Positions 56,436-64,000 of a DNA stretch of 64,000 bases are shown one piece after another (position 1 is the first letter of the stretch; each line of letters begins with the position of its first letter). Made by a program: the position numbers and the translations under genes. Origin of the DNA: Spirochaetia bacterium (lineage in GTDB: Bacteria; Spirochaetota; Leptospiria; Turneriellales; JAOUFE01); assembly GCA_029857955.1 (NCBI GenBank), contig JAOUFY010000004.1, forward strand, positions 1-64,000, read 5' to 3'. Under the pieces are notes generated by a model. The model saw only the letters and a program-made list of their open reading frames with translations. It did no database searches and had not been told where the DNA came from.

Positions 56436-57560
56436 ATGGATGTTCAAAAAATAATTATTTTAGGCGCTACGGGATCTATCGGCGATTCTGTATTAAAAAT
56501 AGTGAGAAAATATCGGGATTTATTTCAACTGGTGGGGATCAGTTATCATTCAAATCATCAAAAAGCAAGTGAAATTACATTTGAGTTTCAAATACCAAAT
56601 GTATATTGCAGTAATTCACGTGAGCCTATAAACGGTTATGATTTTATAAATCAATCCAGTTATGAAAAACTACTCGATATAGATTATGATATGGTCATTG
56701 TCGCCGTTGTCGGCTCGGCTGGAGTCCTGCCTACATACCATGCCGTTTGTCAGGGGAAAAAAATTTTATTGGCAAACAAAGAAAGTCTGGTAATGGCCGG
56801 TTCTATTATAATGCAGGCTGCCATTAAAAATCATGCCAAGATTCTTCCTGTAGACTCGGAGCATAACAGTCTTTTCCGATTACTTGCAGCCGTACCGGAT
56901 TATCAAAAGTTAACTATTACCGCATCTGGAGGAGCTTTGAGGTCTTTTCCTCTCGATAAATTTTCAAATGTTACGGTCGAGGATGTCTTAAAACACCCTA
57001 CCTGGAGTATGGGCGCAAAAATTACAGTTGATTCTGCTACCATGGTGAATAAATCTCTTGAAATTATTGAAGCTCATCATTTATTTAATAAAGAGTACTC
57101 AGAATTAAGCGCCGTCATTCATCCAGAAAGCTTCGTTCATGCTATTTTAAAACATACCGATGGAAGTTCTTTTTTCCATGTATACAAACCAGATATGATT
57201 TATTCGATTGCATTTTGTATGTTTTATCCTGAACTGCCTCCAAGTATCGTTGAATCTACCCGGGATGAATTAATGACTACGTTAAATTTTTATAACATCG
57301 CACCGGAAAGATATCCTGGATATTATCTTGGAATCAAGGCAGGTGAGCAGGAGGGGATTTTTCCTTCTGTATTTAACGCAGCAAATGAACAGGCGGTTTC
57401 ATCATTTTTATCAAATCAAATCAGCTATACAGATATTATTCCGCTCGTTTCAAATGCACTGGATCAATGTTCACAGTTAGAATTTGACGAGTCCCTGGCT
57501 GGATTGTTAATGTCGGATAACTGGGCAAGAGACTATGTTAAAGGTTTTGTAATAAAATAA
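56436..57560 (+). CDS. dxr: 1-deoxy-D-xylulose 5-phosphate reductoisomerase
   Basis: A 374-residue DXR, the first committed enzyme of the MEP route to isopentenyl diphosphate, feeding UppS upstream. The NADPH motif is ILGATGSIGDSVLKIV. The LANKESLVMAG, PVDSEHNSLFRLL (metal-binding Asp and Glu) and TVDSATMVNKSLEIIEAHHL motifs are intact, as is NAANEQAV near the C-terminus. It begins 15 nt after cdsA. Confidence 0.96.
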   Translation: MDVQKIIILGATGSIGDSVLKIVRKYRDLFQLVGISYHSNHQKASEITFEFQIPNVYCSNSREPINGYDFINQSSYEKLLDIDYDMVIVAVVGSAGVLPTYHAVCQGKKILLANKESLVMAGSIIMQAAIKNHAKILPVDSEHNSLFRLLAAVPDYQKLTITASGGALRSFPLDKFSNVTVEDVLKHPTWSMGAKITVDSATMVNKSLEIIEAHHLFNKEYSELSAVIHPESFVHAILKHTDGSSFFHVYKPDMIYSIAFCMFYPELPPSIVESTRDELMTTLNFYNIAPERYPGYYLGIKAGEQEGIFPSVFNAANEQAVSSFLSNQISYTDIIPLVSNALDQCSQLEFDESLAGLLMSDNWARDYVKGFVIK

Positions 57561-57564
57561 ATAT

Positions 57565-58704
57565 ATGACTTATGTAAGAATAGAAGATCAATTAAAAACA
57601 TCTCTTGCCAAATGTACACACATTGTAATAAAACTTGGCACCGGCGTATTAAATCCGCATATAGAAAAAACGGATTTTTCATTTTTTAAAAAACTTGCTG
57701 ATGAAGTAAAGTATCTACAATCCAGCGGTAAAAAAGTTTTAATCGTCAGTTCCGGAGCAGTTGGTTTCGGTAAAAAAATAAGAAGCAAACGTATTTCTGC
57801 TTTAAAGTCGACAGCTTCTGAAATCATCATGGGAAATTCTCTTGTGGATAAACAGGCATATGCCGCAATTGGTCAGAGTTTTTTAATCAATACCTACACT
57901 GAGTATTTAGATAAGGTCGGCCTTGATGCCGCGCAGATTTTACTGAGTATGTCGGATTTTAAAAATCGTCATCATTTTCAAAATTTAAAACAAACTCTGG
58001 ATCAATTGCTGGATTGGGGGAGCGTTCCTGTAATCAATGAAAATGATACAGTTTCTATTGATGAAAAATTTGGGGACAATGACACGATATCAGCATTAAT
58101 TGCTGGAATGTACCAGCAAAGCTGCCTGATTATTTTAACAACGATTGACGGTTTTTATATGGACAATAAAAAAGTCGATATCGTTCAAGATGTTGAAAGC
58201 GATCATTTAAAAGCAGCCGGCGGCGCGTCCATCGGAGGAATTGGCGGAATGCGGACCAAACTTTACGCCGCTCGAAAAATTATACAATCAGGTCAGATCA
58301 TGAATATTGCTTCAGGTAAAGATCCTGGAATCATTCGGAAAATTGTTCTTGGCGAAAATGTCGGAACATGGTTTATACCGTTAACGCTTGAACCTGTCGG
58401 AGCCAAAAAAAGATGGCTTCTTCATTACCGGCATGCCAGAGGGCAATTGTTTGTTGATGACGGGGCAAGGCAGGCCATTGTCGTTAAAGGCGCATCGCTT
58501 TTAATTGTTGGTCTAAAAAGTTTTAACGGAGAATTTGAAAAAGGCGACGTAGTATCGATTTGTGACGTGCAGGGTGAAGTTCTTGGGCTTGGCATAGTTT
58601 CTGTCTCAAGTGAATCTTTAAATAATCTCCTTGGCGGCAATGTAGAAAAGAAAGGTATTGAAATCATTCATCGCGATAATCTTGCCTTGATGACAAAAAA
58701 GTGA
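57565..58704 (+). CDS. proB: Glutamate 5-kinase with PUA domain
   Basis: A 379-residue gamma-glutamyl kinase, first step of proline synthesis. The kinase core shows HIVIKLGTGVLNP, LIVSSGAVGFGKK, the NENDTVSIDEKFGDNDTISA substrate region and GGIGGMRTKLYAARK. A PUA domain follows (RGQLFVDDGARQAIVVKGAS to the end). It begins 4 nt after dxr, so it is the last gene of the operon. proA, its normal partner, is not in this window. Confidence 0.95.
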   Translation: MTYVRIEDQLKTSLAKCTHIVIKLGTGVLNPHIEKTDFSFFKKLADEVKYLQSSGKKVLIVSSGAVGFGKKIRSKRISALKSTASEIIMGNSLVDKQAYAAIGQSFLINTYTEYLDKVGLDAAQILLSMSDFKNRHHFQNLKQTLDQLLDWGSVPVINENDTVSIDEKFGDNDTISALIAGMYQQSCLIILTTIDGFYMDNKKVDIVQDVESDHLKAAGGASIGGIGGMRTKLYAARKIIQSGQIMNIASGKDPGIIRKIVLGENVGTWFIPLTLEPVGAKKRWLLHYRHARGQLFVDDGARQAIVVKGASLLIVGLKSFNGEFEKGDVVSICDVQGEVLGLGIVSVSSESLNNLLGGNVEKKGIEIIHRDNLALMTKK

Positions 58705-58805
58705 CCTCTATGGCGAATCGAACTTGCTGCGTGTGCCAATCTATAGCCATATAAAAACTTTCTGTGTTTATGTGTGTAAAAAATAAAAAATTATAAGGAA
58801 TATGT

Positions 58806-59345
58806 ATGCCACTAATTAAAAAATTTATCATTTCAATAGCGATTTTGACCGGTATCTTGTATACCATTGGTTACTTTTTGCCTTCCAAATGGAGTGTAAA
58901 AAGATCTATTGAAATTAACCAAAGCTCTGAAAAGATTTTTCCTTATATCAACGATTTGCATAAATGGAGTCAGTGGTATCCGTGGACAAGAGAAATGGAT
59001 GTTTCCATGGTCATCACATATGACGGCGCTGAAACGGGTGCAGGGGCCATTCGTAAATGGAGCGGAAGTTCTATTAAAAGCGGTGAAATAAAAATTACGA
59101 AAAGTATTCCAAATGAAGGAGTCTGGTATTCATTTAAATCGGATCAAACGAAAATTGTTGTCTATGGTTCCATCACTATTGCAAAAAAGGGAAATACAAA
59201 TATTGTGACCTGGGAAGATACCGGCGACAACGGTTACAGTCTGCTGGCTCGTTTTTTTTCAGGAGGTCTGGACAAGGTCATTGGTCAGAAATTTGAAACT
59301 GGATTGGAAAATTTAAAGAGAACTGCTGAAGAGTCGAAACGTTGA
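58806..59345 (+). CDS. SRPBCC-family (polyketide cyclase-like) membrane-anchored protein
   Basis: A 179-residue protein with an N-terminal hydrophobic anchor (FIISIAILTGILYTIGYFLP) and a START/SRPBCC domain: SVKRSIEINQSSEKIFPYIN, then LHKWSQWYPWTREMD, a WEDTGDNGY strand and a final long helix. Such domains bind hydrophobic ligands; the ligand is not known. The ATG has AAGGA upstream. The gene stands alone between proB and the convergent lpxB. Confidence 0.85.
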   Translation: MPLIKKFIISIAILTGILYTIGYFLPSKWSVKRSIEINQSSEKIFPYINDLHKWSQWYPWTREMDVSMVITYDGAETGAGAIRKWSGSSIKSGEIKITKSIPNEGVWYSFKSDQTKIVVYGSITIAKKGNTNIVTWEDTGDNGYSLLARFFSGGLDKVIGQKFETGLENLKRTAEESKR

Positions 59346-59353
59346 TATAAAAT

Positions 59354-60487
59354 TTATAAGTTTTTTATGAAGAATTGAGCTGCTGTAATTGCTGGATTTT
59401 TGGAAGACACCTCTGCTTTAACTTTATCAAATGCATGGATCATGTTTTTAATATACATGTGATCATAATTAATTTTTTCAAGTTCATTTAACACTGGTTT
59501 TGACTTCATATCAGATTGTATAAATTCTTTTGTAATAAAGCCATTGTTTAAAATGTTTACAAGACCAATGTACGGAAGTTTAATCAGGCGTTTACCTAAA
59601 AAATAAGTAAGCCATGAGGTTTTGTATATTAATAAAAAGGGAAGATTAAATAAGGCACATTCGAGTGTTGCTGTTCCTGAACAAACAATTCCAGAATCCG
59701 AAGTCGCCAGAGTAATGTATGGCGCATCACTTCTGACGCTGACAAATTCAGGTAAACCGTATTCCTTTATCAGTTTAGACGTGTGATCTGATGCGGAAGG
59801 TATTTCAAATATCGTTTCCGGGTGTTTTTTATTAAATTGTATCGCAGCATCTATTAAAAATGGAAGATGTCTTTTTATTTCAGATGTTCGTGAACCTGGT
59901 AACAACGCAATTTTTTTTATATTTTTAAGATTTTTTTTGATTTTTGTTATTTCAATTTTATGTTTGTGTTTAAAATCATTTACCTTTTGAACGATGGGAT
60001 GGCCAATAAAAGTTGCAGGTATTCCTTTTTCTTTATAAATGTTCAACTCAAATTTATAAAGACATAGAACTGCTTTGATAAATTTTTTAATTTTATAAAT
60101 TCGACTGAAATGCCATGCCCAGACTTGCGGCGATACAACCTGATACACAGGTATATTGAAAGCGCTTAGTTTTTCAGCAAGTTTCAGGTTAAATCCGGGA
60201 TAGTCGATCAATATGGCTGCAGTAATTTTTTTTTTTTGCGCTTCGATAACGAGTTTGTCAAGGTAATTGCTCAATCGTCGGTAATTTATAATTGCTTCCC
60301 AAAAACCAATGACTGAAAGTTCTTGAATGTCTTTTGTAATTTCTATACCTGCCTGATTCATTGTTGATCCGCCAAATCCCCAGAAAGCATATTTTTCCGC
60401 GCTTAGTTTTTTAAATTGCCCAATAATCGCAGCGCCGAGAATATCCCCCGAAGTTTCACCGGCAACGATTAAAATCGACCTGGACAT
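59354..60487 (-). CDS. lpxB: Lipid-A-disaccharide synthase
   Basis: A 377-residue GT19 enzyme that joins UDP-2,3-diacylglucosamine and lipid X into the lipid A disaccharide. Seen are ILIVAGETSGDILGAAIIGQ, the YQVVSPQVWAWHFSRIYKIK block, ALLPGSRTSEIKRHLP, and CSGTATLECALFNLPFLLIY followed by YIGLVNILNNG. It shows that the organism makes a lipid A-type outer membrane. Its ATG directly follows the purF stop with no gap, so the two are co-expressed. Confidence 0.96.
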   Translation of the reverse strand: MSRSILIVAGETSGDILGAAIIGQFKKLSAEKYAFWGFGGSTMNQAGIEITKDIQELSVIGFWEAIINYRRLSNYLDKLVIEAQKKKITAAILIDYPGFNLKLAEKLSAFNIPVYQVVSPQVWAWHFSRIYKIKKFIKAVLCLYKFELNIYKEKGIPATFIGHPIVQKVNDFKHKHKIEITKIKKNLKNIKKIALLPGSRTSEIKRHLPFLIDAAIQFNKKHPETIFEIPSASDHTSKLIKEYGLPEFVSVRSDAPYITLATSDSGIVCSGTATLECALFNLPFLLIYKTSWLTYFLGKRLIKLPYIGLVNILNNGFITKEFIQSDMKSKPVLNELEKINYDHMYIKNMIHAFDKVKAEVSSKNPAITAAQFFIKNL

Positions 60488-61951
60488 TCAGGAATTTTCC
60501 TCAATTCCATATTCATCAAATAGCATTTTTTGATTTTGATATTCACTTTTTTGGTTATCTTCAACATTTATCGGATAATTACCCGTAAAACAAGCGGAAC
60601 AGTGATCTCCTTCATCGCCTGCTGCTGCTAACATTCCCTCATGACTAATATAAGCTAGACTGTCGACTTGTAAATATTTATGAATTTCTTCAATAGTATG
60701 TGTAGCTGCAATCAATTCTCTTTTTGTAGGGATGTCAATACCAAAGTAACATGGAAACATGGTCGGAGGGCTTGATATCCGAATATGAATTTCTTTTGCG
60801 CCTGCTTTTCTAAGCATTTTAATGATTTTTCTCTGAGTCGTTCCTCTCATTATGCTGTCATCAACAACAATGATTCTTTTACCTTTAACCACAGATGTAA
60901 TGGAATTGTATTTTAACTTTGCTCCAAAATCTCTGATTTTTTGGCTGGGCTCTATGAATGTTCGACCGATATAATGCGAGCGAATTAAACCCATGTGATA
61001 CGGTATGCCAGATTCTGCTGAATATCCAAGCGCTGCGATAGTAGATGAATCTGGAACAGATATCACCATATCAGCTTCAACTGCAAATTCACGGGAGAGT
61101 ACTTGACCAAGTTTATATCTAATATCATATACGCTTTTTTTAAATATCAACGAGTCTGGTCGGGCAAAATAAATGTATTCAAATATACACATGTTGTTTT
61201 TGCTTTTAGGAAAAGGAAACAGGGATTCAACACCGGATTTAGTTACTTTTATAAATTCTCCAGGCTCTACATCTCGAACATATTCTGCATCCATGATGTC
61301 CAGAGCACAAGTCTCTGACGCAAATACTATGCCGTCATCCTTTTTACCTATGACAAGAGGCCTGAATCCGTTAGGATCTCTTGCAGCATATAATGTATCT
61401 TTAGTCAGCATCACAAGTGAGTAAGCTCCTTTTACCATAGAAAGGGCATTCATTAGCGCCTGGCTTAAATCTTTTTCTTTGGATTTTGCCATAAGATGAA
61501 ATATAATTTCCGTATCTATGGTAGACTGGAAAATGGAACCTTCATTTTCAAGTTGTTGCCGTATACTCCAGGCATTGGAAAGATTTCCATTATGAGCCAG
61601 TGCGATAGATCCGAAACGAGATTCCATACGAATTGGCTGTGCGTTTCTTAAAAAACTTGCGCCTGTAGTACTGTATCGATTGTGAGCAATTGCGCTATTA
61701 CCGATAAGCTGTTTTAATTTTGATTCTTTAAATACTTCGGTTACTTTACCCATTCCTGCATAACGATGCAAAGAAAACTCATTAGCTGTAACAATACCGG
61801 CGCTTTCTTGTCCGCGATGTTGCAGCGCATAAATTCCAAGATATGCAAAATTTGCGGCTTCTTCGACATTAAAAATACCCACAATTCCACATTCTTCTTT
61901 TGGATAGTATTTTTTATTTCGCTGTAGAAGCTTTTTTATGAGTGCAAACAT
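60488..61951 (-). CDS. purF: Amidophosphoribosyltransferase
   Basis: A 487-residue glutamine PRPP amidotransferase, first step of purine synthesis. A propeptide of 20 residues precedes the catalytic Cys21 (ECGIVGIF), as in the B. subtilis type, and the four iron-sulfur cysteines are in NMCIFEYIYFARPDS, PTMFPCYFGIDIPTKREL and CSACFTGNYPI. The PRPP loop is IVVDDSIMRGTTQ. It is upstream of lpxB. An inverted-repeat element lies about 100 nt before its ATG. Confidence 0.96.
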   Translation of the reverse strand: MFALIKKLLQRNKKYYPKEECGIVGIFNVEEAANFAYLGIYALQHRGQESAGIVTANEFSLHRYAGMGKVTEVFKESKLKQLIGNSAIAHNRYSTTGASFLRNAQPIRMESRFGSIALAHNGNLSNAWSIRQQLENEGSIFQSTIDTEIIFHLMAKSKEKDLSQALMNALSMVKGAYSLVMLTKDTLYAARDPNGFRPLVIGKKDDGIVFASETCALDIMDAEYVRDVEPGEFIKVTKSGVESLFPFPKSKNNMCIFEYIYFARPDSLIFKKSVYDIRYKLGQVLSREFAVEADMVISVPDSSTIAALGYSAESGIPYHMGLIRSHYIGRTFIEPSQKIRDFGAKLKYNSITSVVKGKRIIVVDDSIMRGTTQRKIIKMLRKAGAKEIHIRISSPPTMFPCYFGIDIPTKRELIAATHTIEEIHKYLQVDSLAYISHEGMLAAAGDEGDHCSACFTGNYPINVEDNQKSEYQNQKMLFDEYGIEENS

Positions 61952-62050
61952 GTATTTGTGAAAAAAAAGATTTACTACGATGACTGGTCAAGTAATATAA
62001 TGTGGATATTTATTTAAAAACAGGCTCTAATGTTGTTAATTGTAAAAAAA

Positions 62051-62195
62051 ACAGGGCTGTCTAAAAAGTTTCACCGCAAAGTCGCGAAGGGCGCAAAGTA
62101 AAGAAATAATGGGATTTCTCTTGTCATTTTCTTTAATTCCTTTGCGTTCTTTGCGTCTTCGCGGTTTAAATTTTGACTTATTAAACAACCCCTGT
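62051..62195. mobile_element. Small inverted-repeat element, copy C (different interior)
   Basis: About 145 bp with imperfect inverted ends (ACAGGG-CTGTCTAAAAAGTT and the complement of ACAGGGGTTGTTTAATAAGT). These ends match copies A and B, but the interior is made of inverted CGCAAAG-type words (ACCGCAAAGTCGCG and CGCAAAGTAAAG mirrored by CGTTCTTTGCGTC). It lies between purF and the tiny lysine-rich gene, in the purF upstream region. Confidence 0.6.
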
Positions 62196-62201
62196 TTTGT
62201 T

Positions 62202-62303
62202 TTATTTGGATTTCTTTTTTTCTTTTTTCACAGCTTTTTTCTCTTTAGCTGTTTTTGTTGGTTTTTTCTTTGTTTCTTTTTTTGTATCTTTTTCTTTTGC
62301 CAT
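62202..62303 (-). CDS. Tiny lysine-rich protein (33 residues)
   Basis: An ATG at 62303 opens 33 codons ending in TAA at 62202-62204. The product begins MAKEKDTKKETKKKPTKTAK and continues with EKKAVKKEKKKSK: more than half lysine, without hydrophobic residues, so it would bind nucleic acid or be disordered. An AGGGTA lies at Shine-Dalgarno distance. It is on the same strand as dnaX upstream and purF downstream. Composition in AT-rich DNA could be by chance, so confidence is moderate. Confidence 0.5.
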   Translation of the reverse strand: MAKEKDTKKETKKKPTKTAKEKKAVKKEKKKSK

Positions 62304-62344
62304 TACTTTACCCTGTTAATTTTAAATTATTTTCCACTAAAATG

Positions 62345-62388
62345 GTAGACTAAAAATATACACTTATATATGTAGTCTACTTTTTTTT
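62345..62388 (+). terminator. Terminator-like hairpin between dnaX and the lysine-rich gene
   Basis: GTAGACT (62345-62351) pairs with AGTCTAC (62374-62380), followed on the plus strand by eight T's (62381-62388). It has terminator form for plus-strand transcripts, though both flanking genes are on the minus strand. The remaining 62304-62519 region is very AT-rich with no gene seen. Confidence 0.4.
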
Positions 62389-62519
62389 ATTTTTCAGAAT
62401 CCAAAATAAATATAAAAGAAAAATAAATGTATAAAATTATTTAAATAATCAAGTAAAAAAAATATAATAAAAAAAATGGTTTAAAAATCAAGCAAGCGGA
62501 AAAAATTAATAAAATGGAT

Positions 62520-63890
62520 TTAACTGTTGAATATTTTTAAATTGTCGTCGCCATGCTCTTCTTTTGCGCCAAATTCTTTTTGTATCATGGAAGCAATGTC
62601 GTCTTCAATTTCAGGTAAAGGTTTGGTTTTATCAATTTCAGATTTTTTTCTTTCTTCGGGTTTTAATGACGGTTTAGATGTTTTTTCAGGCTGGGCATCA
62701 ACTGCAATTTTATCGCTAAATGGCTTACCCTCTGATATTGACTTTTCAAGTCGCGAAAGTTTTTGAAATATAGCTGTCAGCGATGGTTTATTTAATTTAT
62801 CGATGATATCAATGATCGCCATTTCGAGATTAATTAAAATTTCGAAACTATTGGTTGTATTGTAATATGTCCAATTGTTGTATAATCTATATCCTATATC
62901 AAACGTTAACATTAATTCTTCGCTATCCCAGTTTTCAATTATTTTTTCAAGATCACTGATTTGATTCGAAGTAAAGTACCCTGAATCTTTATACAGCTTT
63001 TTTTTAATGAGAACAGTATTTTTTACATAATCCAGAAAATCAAAGAAGAATATTTTTAAATTATAGCCGTCATAGTACAATTTATTAATTAATTCAAGAC
63101 AGTTGCCGGCATTTTTTGTAATTAAATTTTCAAGAAAATTTATGTATAATTGAAAGGGTATGATACCAAGTGTTTCATTTACCAGATCATATTTAATTTT
63201 CTGGTTACCAGAATAAGTAATGATACGATCGAGAAGTGAGATAGCATCACGCATGGAACCTTCGCCTTTAATTGCAATTGGTATCAAGGCTTCTTTCTCA
63301 AATTCAATTTTTTCGCAATTTAATATAAATGCCAGTCTTTCGATAATCTCATGATTAGAAAACTTTTTAAAAGGAAAAGCCTGACATCTTGACAAGATGG
63401 TTTCTGGAATTTTATGATATTCAGTTGTGGCCATGATAAAAACTACATGCTCCGGCGGTTCTTCCAGCGTTTTTAACAAGGCGTTAAAAGATTCATTGGT
63501 TAGCATGTGAACTTCATCAATGATGTAAATTTTATGACTTGATTTCATCGGAGCAAAACGAACATTTTCGCGTAAATCACGAATGTGTTCTATACCACGA
63601 TTCGAGGCTGCGTCCATTTCAATAACGTCAATGTTTCGACCTTCTGAAATTTCGATACAATTATCACAGCTTCCGCATGGATTTGTTGAAATGCCGTTGG
63701 TTTGACAATTTATACTGCGGGCAAGAATTCTTGCTGTTGTTGTTTTACCCACGCCCCGCGAGCCAAAAAAAAGATAAGCATGATTTAACTGGTTAAACTC
63801 AAGGGCATTTTTAAGAGCTCGGGCAGTTTGAAGCTGTCCCATTAAATCTTTAAAAGACGAGGGTCGATATTTTCTTGCCAGATTTGCCAT
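62520..63890 (-). CDS. dnaX: DNA polymerase III subunits gamma/tau
   Basis: A 456-residue clamp-loader ATPase. Walker A is GSRGVGKTT (43-51), the zinc-site cysteines are in INCQTNGISTNPCGSCDNC, Walker B is IYIIDEVHMLTNESFNALLK, and the SRC motif is ILSRCQAFPFKK. The C-terminal part is short, with an acidic/lysine linker (KPEERKKSEIDKTKPLPEIE), so it is a shorter tau than in enterobacteria. It pairs with the holB-like gene at 3.4-4.4 kb. It starts 12 nt after an upstream reading frame on the same strand. Confidence 0.95.
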   Translation of the reverse strand: MANLARKYRPSSFKDLMGQLQTARALKNALEFNQLNHAYLFFGSRGVGKTTTARILARSINCQTNGISTNPCGSCDNCIEISEGRNIDVIEMDAASNRGIEHIRDLRENVRFAPMKSSHKIYIIDEVHMLTNESFNALLKTLEEPPEHVVFIMATTEYHKIPETILSRCQAFPFKKFSNHEIIERLAFILNCEKIEFEKEALIPIAIKGEGSMRDAISLLDRIITYSGNQKIKYDLVNETLGIIPFQLYINFLENLITKNAGNCLELINKLYYDGYNLKIFFFDFLDYVKNTVLIKKKLYKDSGYFTSNQISDLEKIIENWDSEELMLTFDIGYRLYNNWTYYNTTNSFEILINLEMAIIDIIDKLNKPSLTAIFQKLSRLEKSISEGKPFSDKIAVDAQPEKTSKPSLKPEERKKSEIDKTKPLPEIEDDIASMIQKEFGAKEEHGDDNLKIFNS

Positions 63891-63901
63891 AATTTAAAAA
63901 T

Positions 63902-64000
63902 TTATTGGTATATATCTTCCATTAATTTTGAGTGATCGTTTTTATCATCAGCTTTTTTCTTTTTAGCGCTGTTTAGTTCACCAGGTTTTCCAATCTTTAG
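63902..64000 (-). CDS. C-terminal end of a protein upstream of dnaX (partial)
   Basis: An open frame enters from the right edge on the minus strand and ends with TAA at 63904-63902, 11 nt before the dnaX ATG. The last 32 residues (LKIGKPGELNSAKKKKADDK and a short acidic tail ending DIYQ) are hydrophilic and basic. The family cannot be named. Close spacing suggests it is in one operon with dnaX. Confidence 0.45.
   Translation of the reverse strand, partial: LKIGKPGELNSAKKKKADDKNDHSKLMEDIYQ

Noticed and set aside
62109-62348. Plus-strand frame very rich in Phe near 62.2 kb
   Set aside because: It is the mirror of the lysine codons of the minus-strand small protein and crosses an inverted-repeat element; the composition is an artefact.

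Overview
The window is AT-rich, densely coded DNA from a diderm bacterium. It carries lpxB (lipid A), two predicted outer-membrane barrels, a LolA-like protein and two lipoproteins whose lipoboxes end in Asn-Cys, a looseness known from spirochaetes. The V-type ATPase cluster has the order E, DUF2764, A, B, as in Treponema and Borrelia. Menaquinone/ubiquinone-type UbiA and UbiX, an RRM protein and an rpsB-tsf-pyrH-frr-uppS-cdsA-dxr run fit the same picture. I read it as a chromosomal segment of a member of the Spirochaetota, perhaps on the Leptospira side of the phylum, but this is inference from gene content only. TTG and GTG starts are frequent and Shine-Dalgarno sequences are often weak or absent.

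Layout. Positions 1-9.2 kb: end of a membrane protein, DUF2062 protein, barrel protein, holB and ilvE (1-nt overlap), acyl-CoA dehydrogenase and priA. Positions 9.3-20.6 kb: hemerythrin-like protein, truA with an unusual YihY/BrkB membrane protein carrying a periplasmic beta-propeller, an AddB-type nuclease, a nitrilase-family amidase, ubiA-ubiX behind a possible attenuator, and a helical-repeat lipoprotein. Positions 20.8-31.6 kb are accessory: rhodanese lipoprotein, RRM protein, YwbE, epimerase, GMC oxidoreductase with a small lipoprotein partner, a gene-poor stretch with hairpin repeats, DsbA-like protein, SDR, MFS carrier and glpK. Positions 31.7-38.9 kb: rtcB, a membrane metallophosphoesterase and the V-ATPase genes.

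Positions 39-47.7 kb are a regulatory and envelope block: glycosyltransferase, XRE regulator, 7-TM LuxR-type regulator, LolA-like protein plus barrel, a PP2C phosphatase interrupted by a one-base frameshift, and an ECF sigma factor with a FecR-like membrane partner. Positions 47.9-64 kb are housekeeping: secA, pta, the translation/isoprenoid/phospholipid operon from rpsB to proB, a SRPBCC protein, purF-lpxB, a tiny lysine-rich protein and dnaX.

No rRNA, tRNA, CRISPR array, prophage or complete insertion sequence was recognised. Small non-coding inverted-repeat elements (two homologous copies of about 140 bp, a third with similar ends) and a three-unit 54-bp repeat are the main repetitive DNA. 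No complete, obviously new multi-gene system is visible. The best leads are the YihY-propeller fusion, the ubiA attenuator candidate, the frameshifted phosphatase and the repeat elements.
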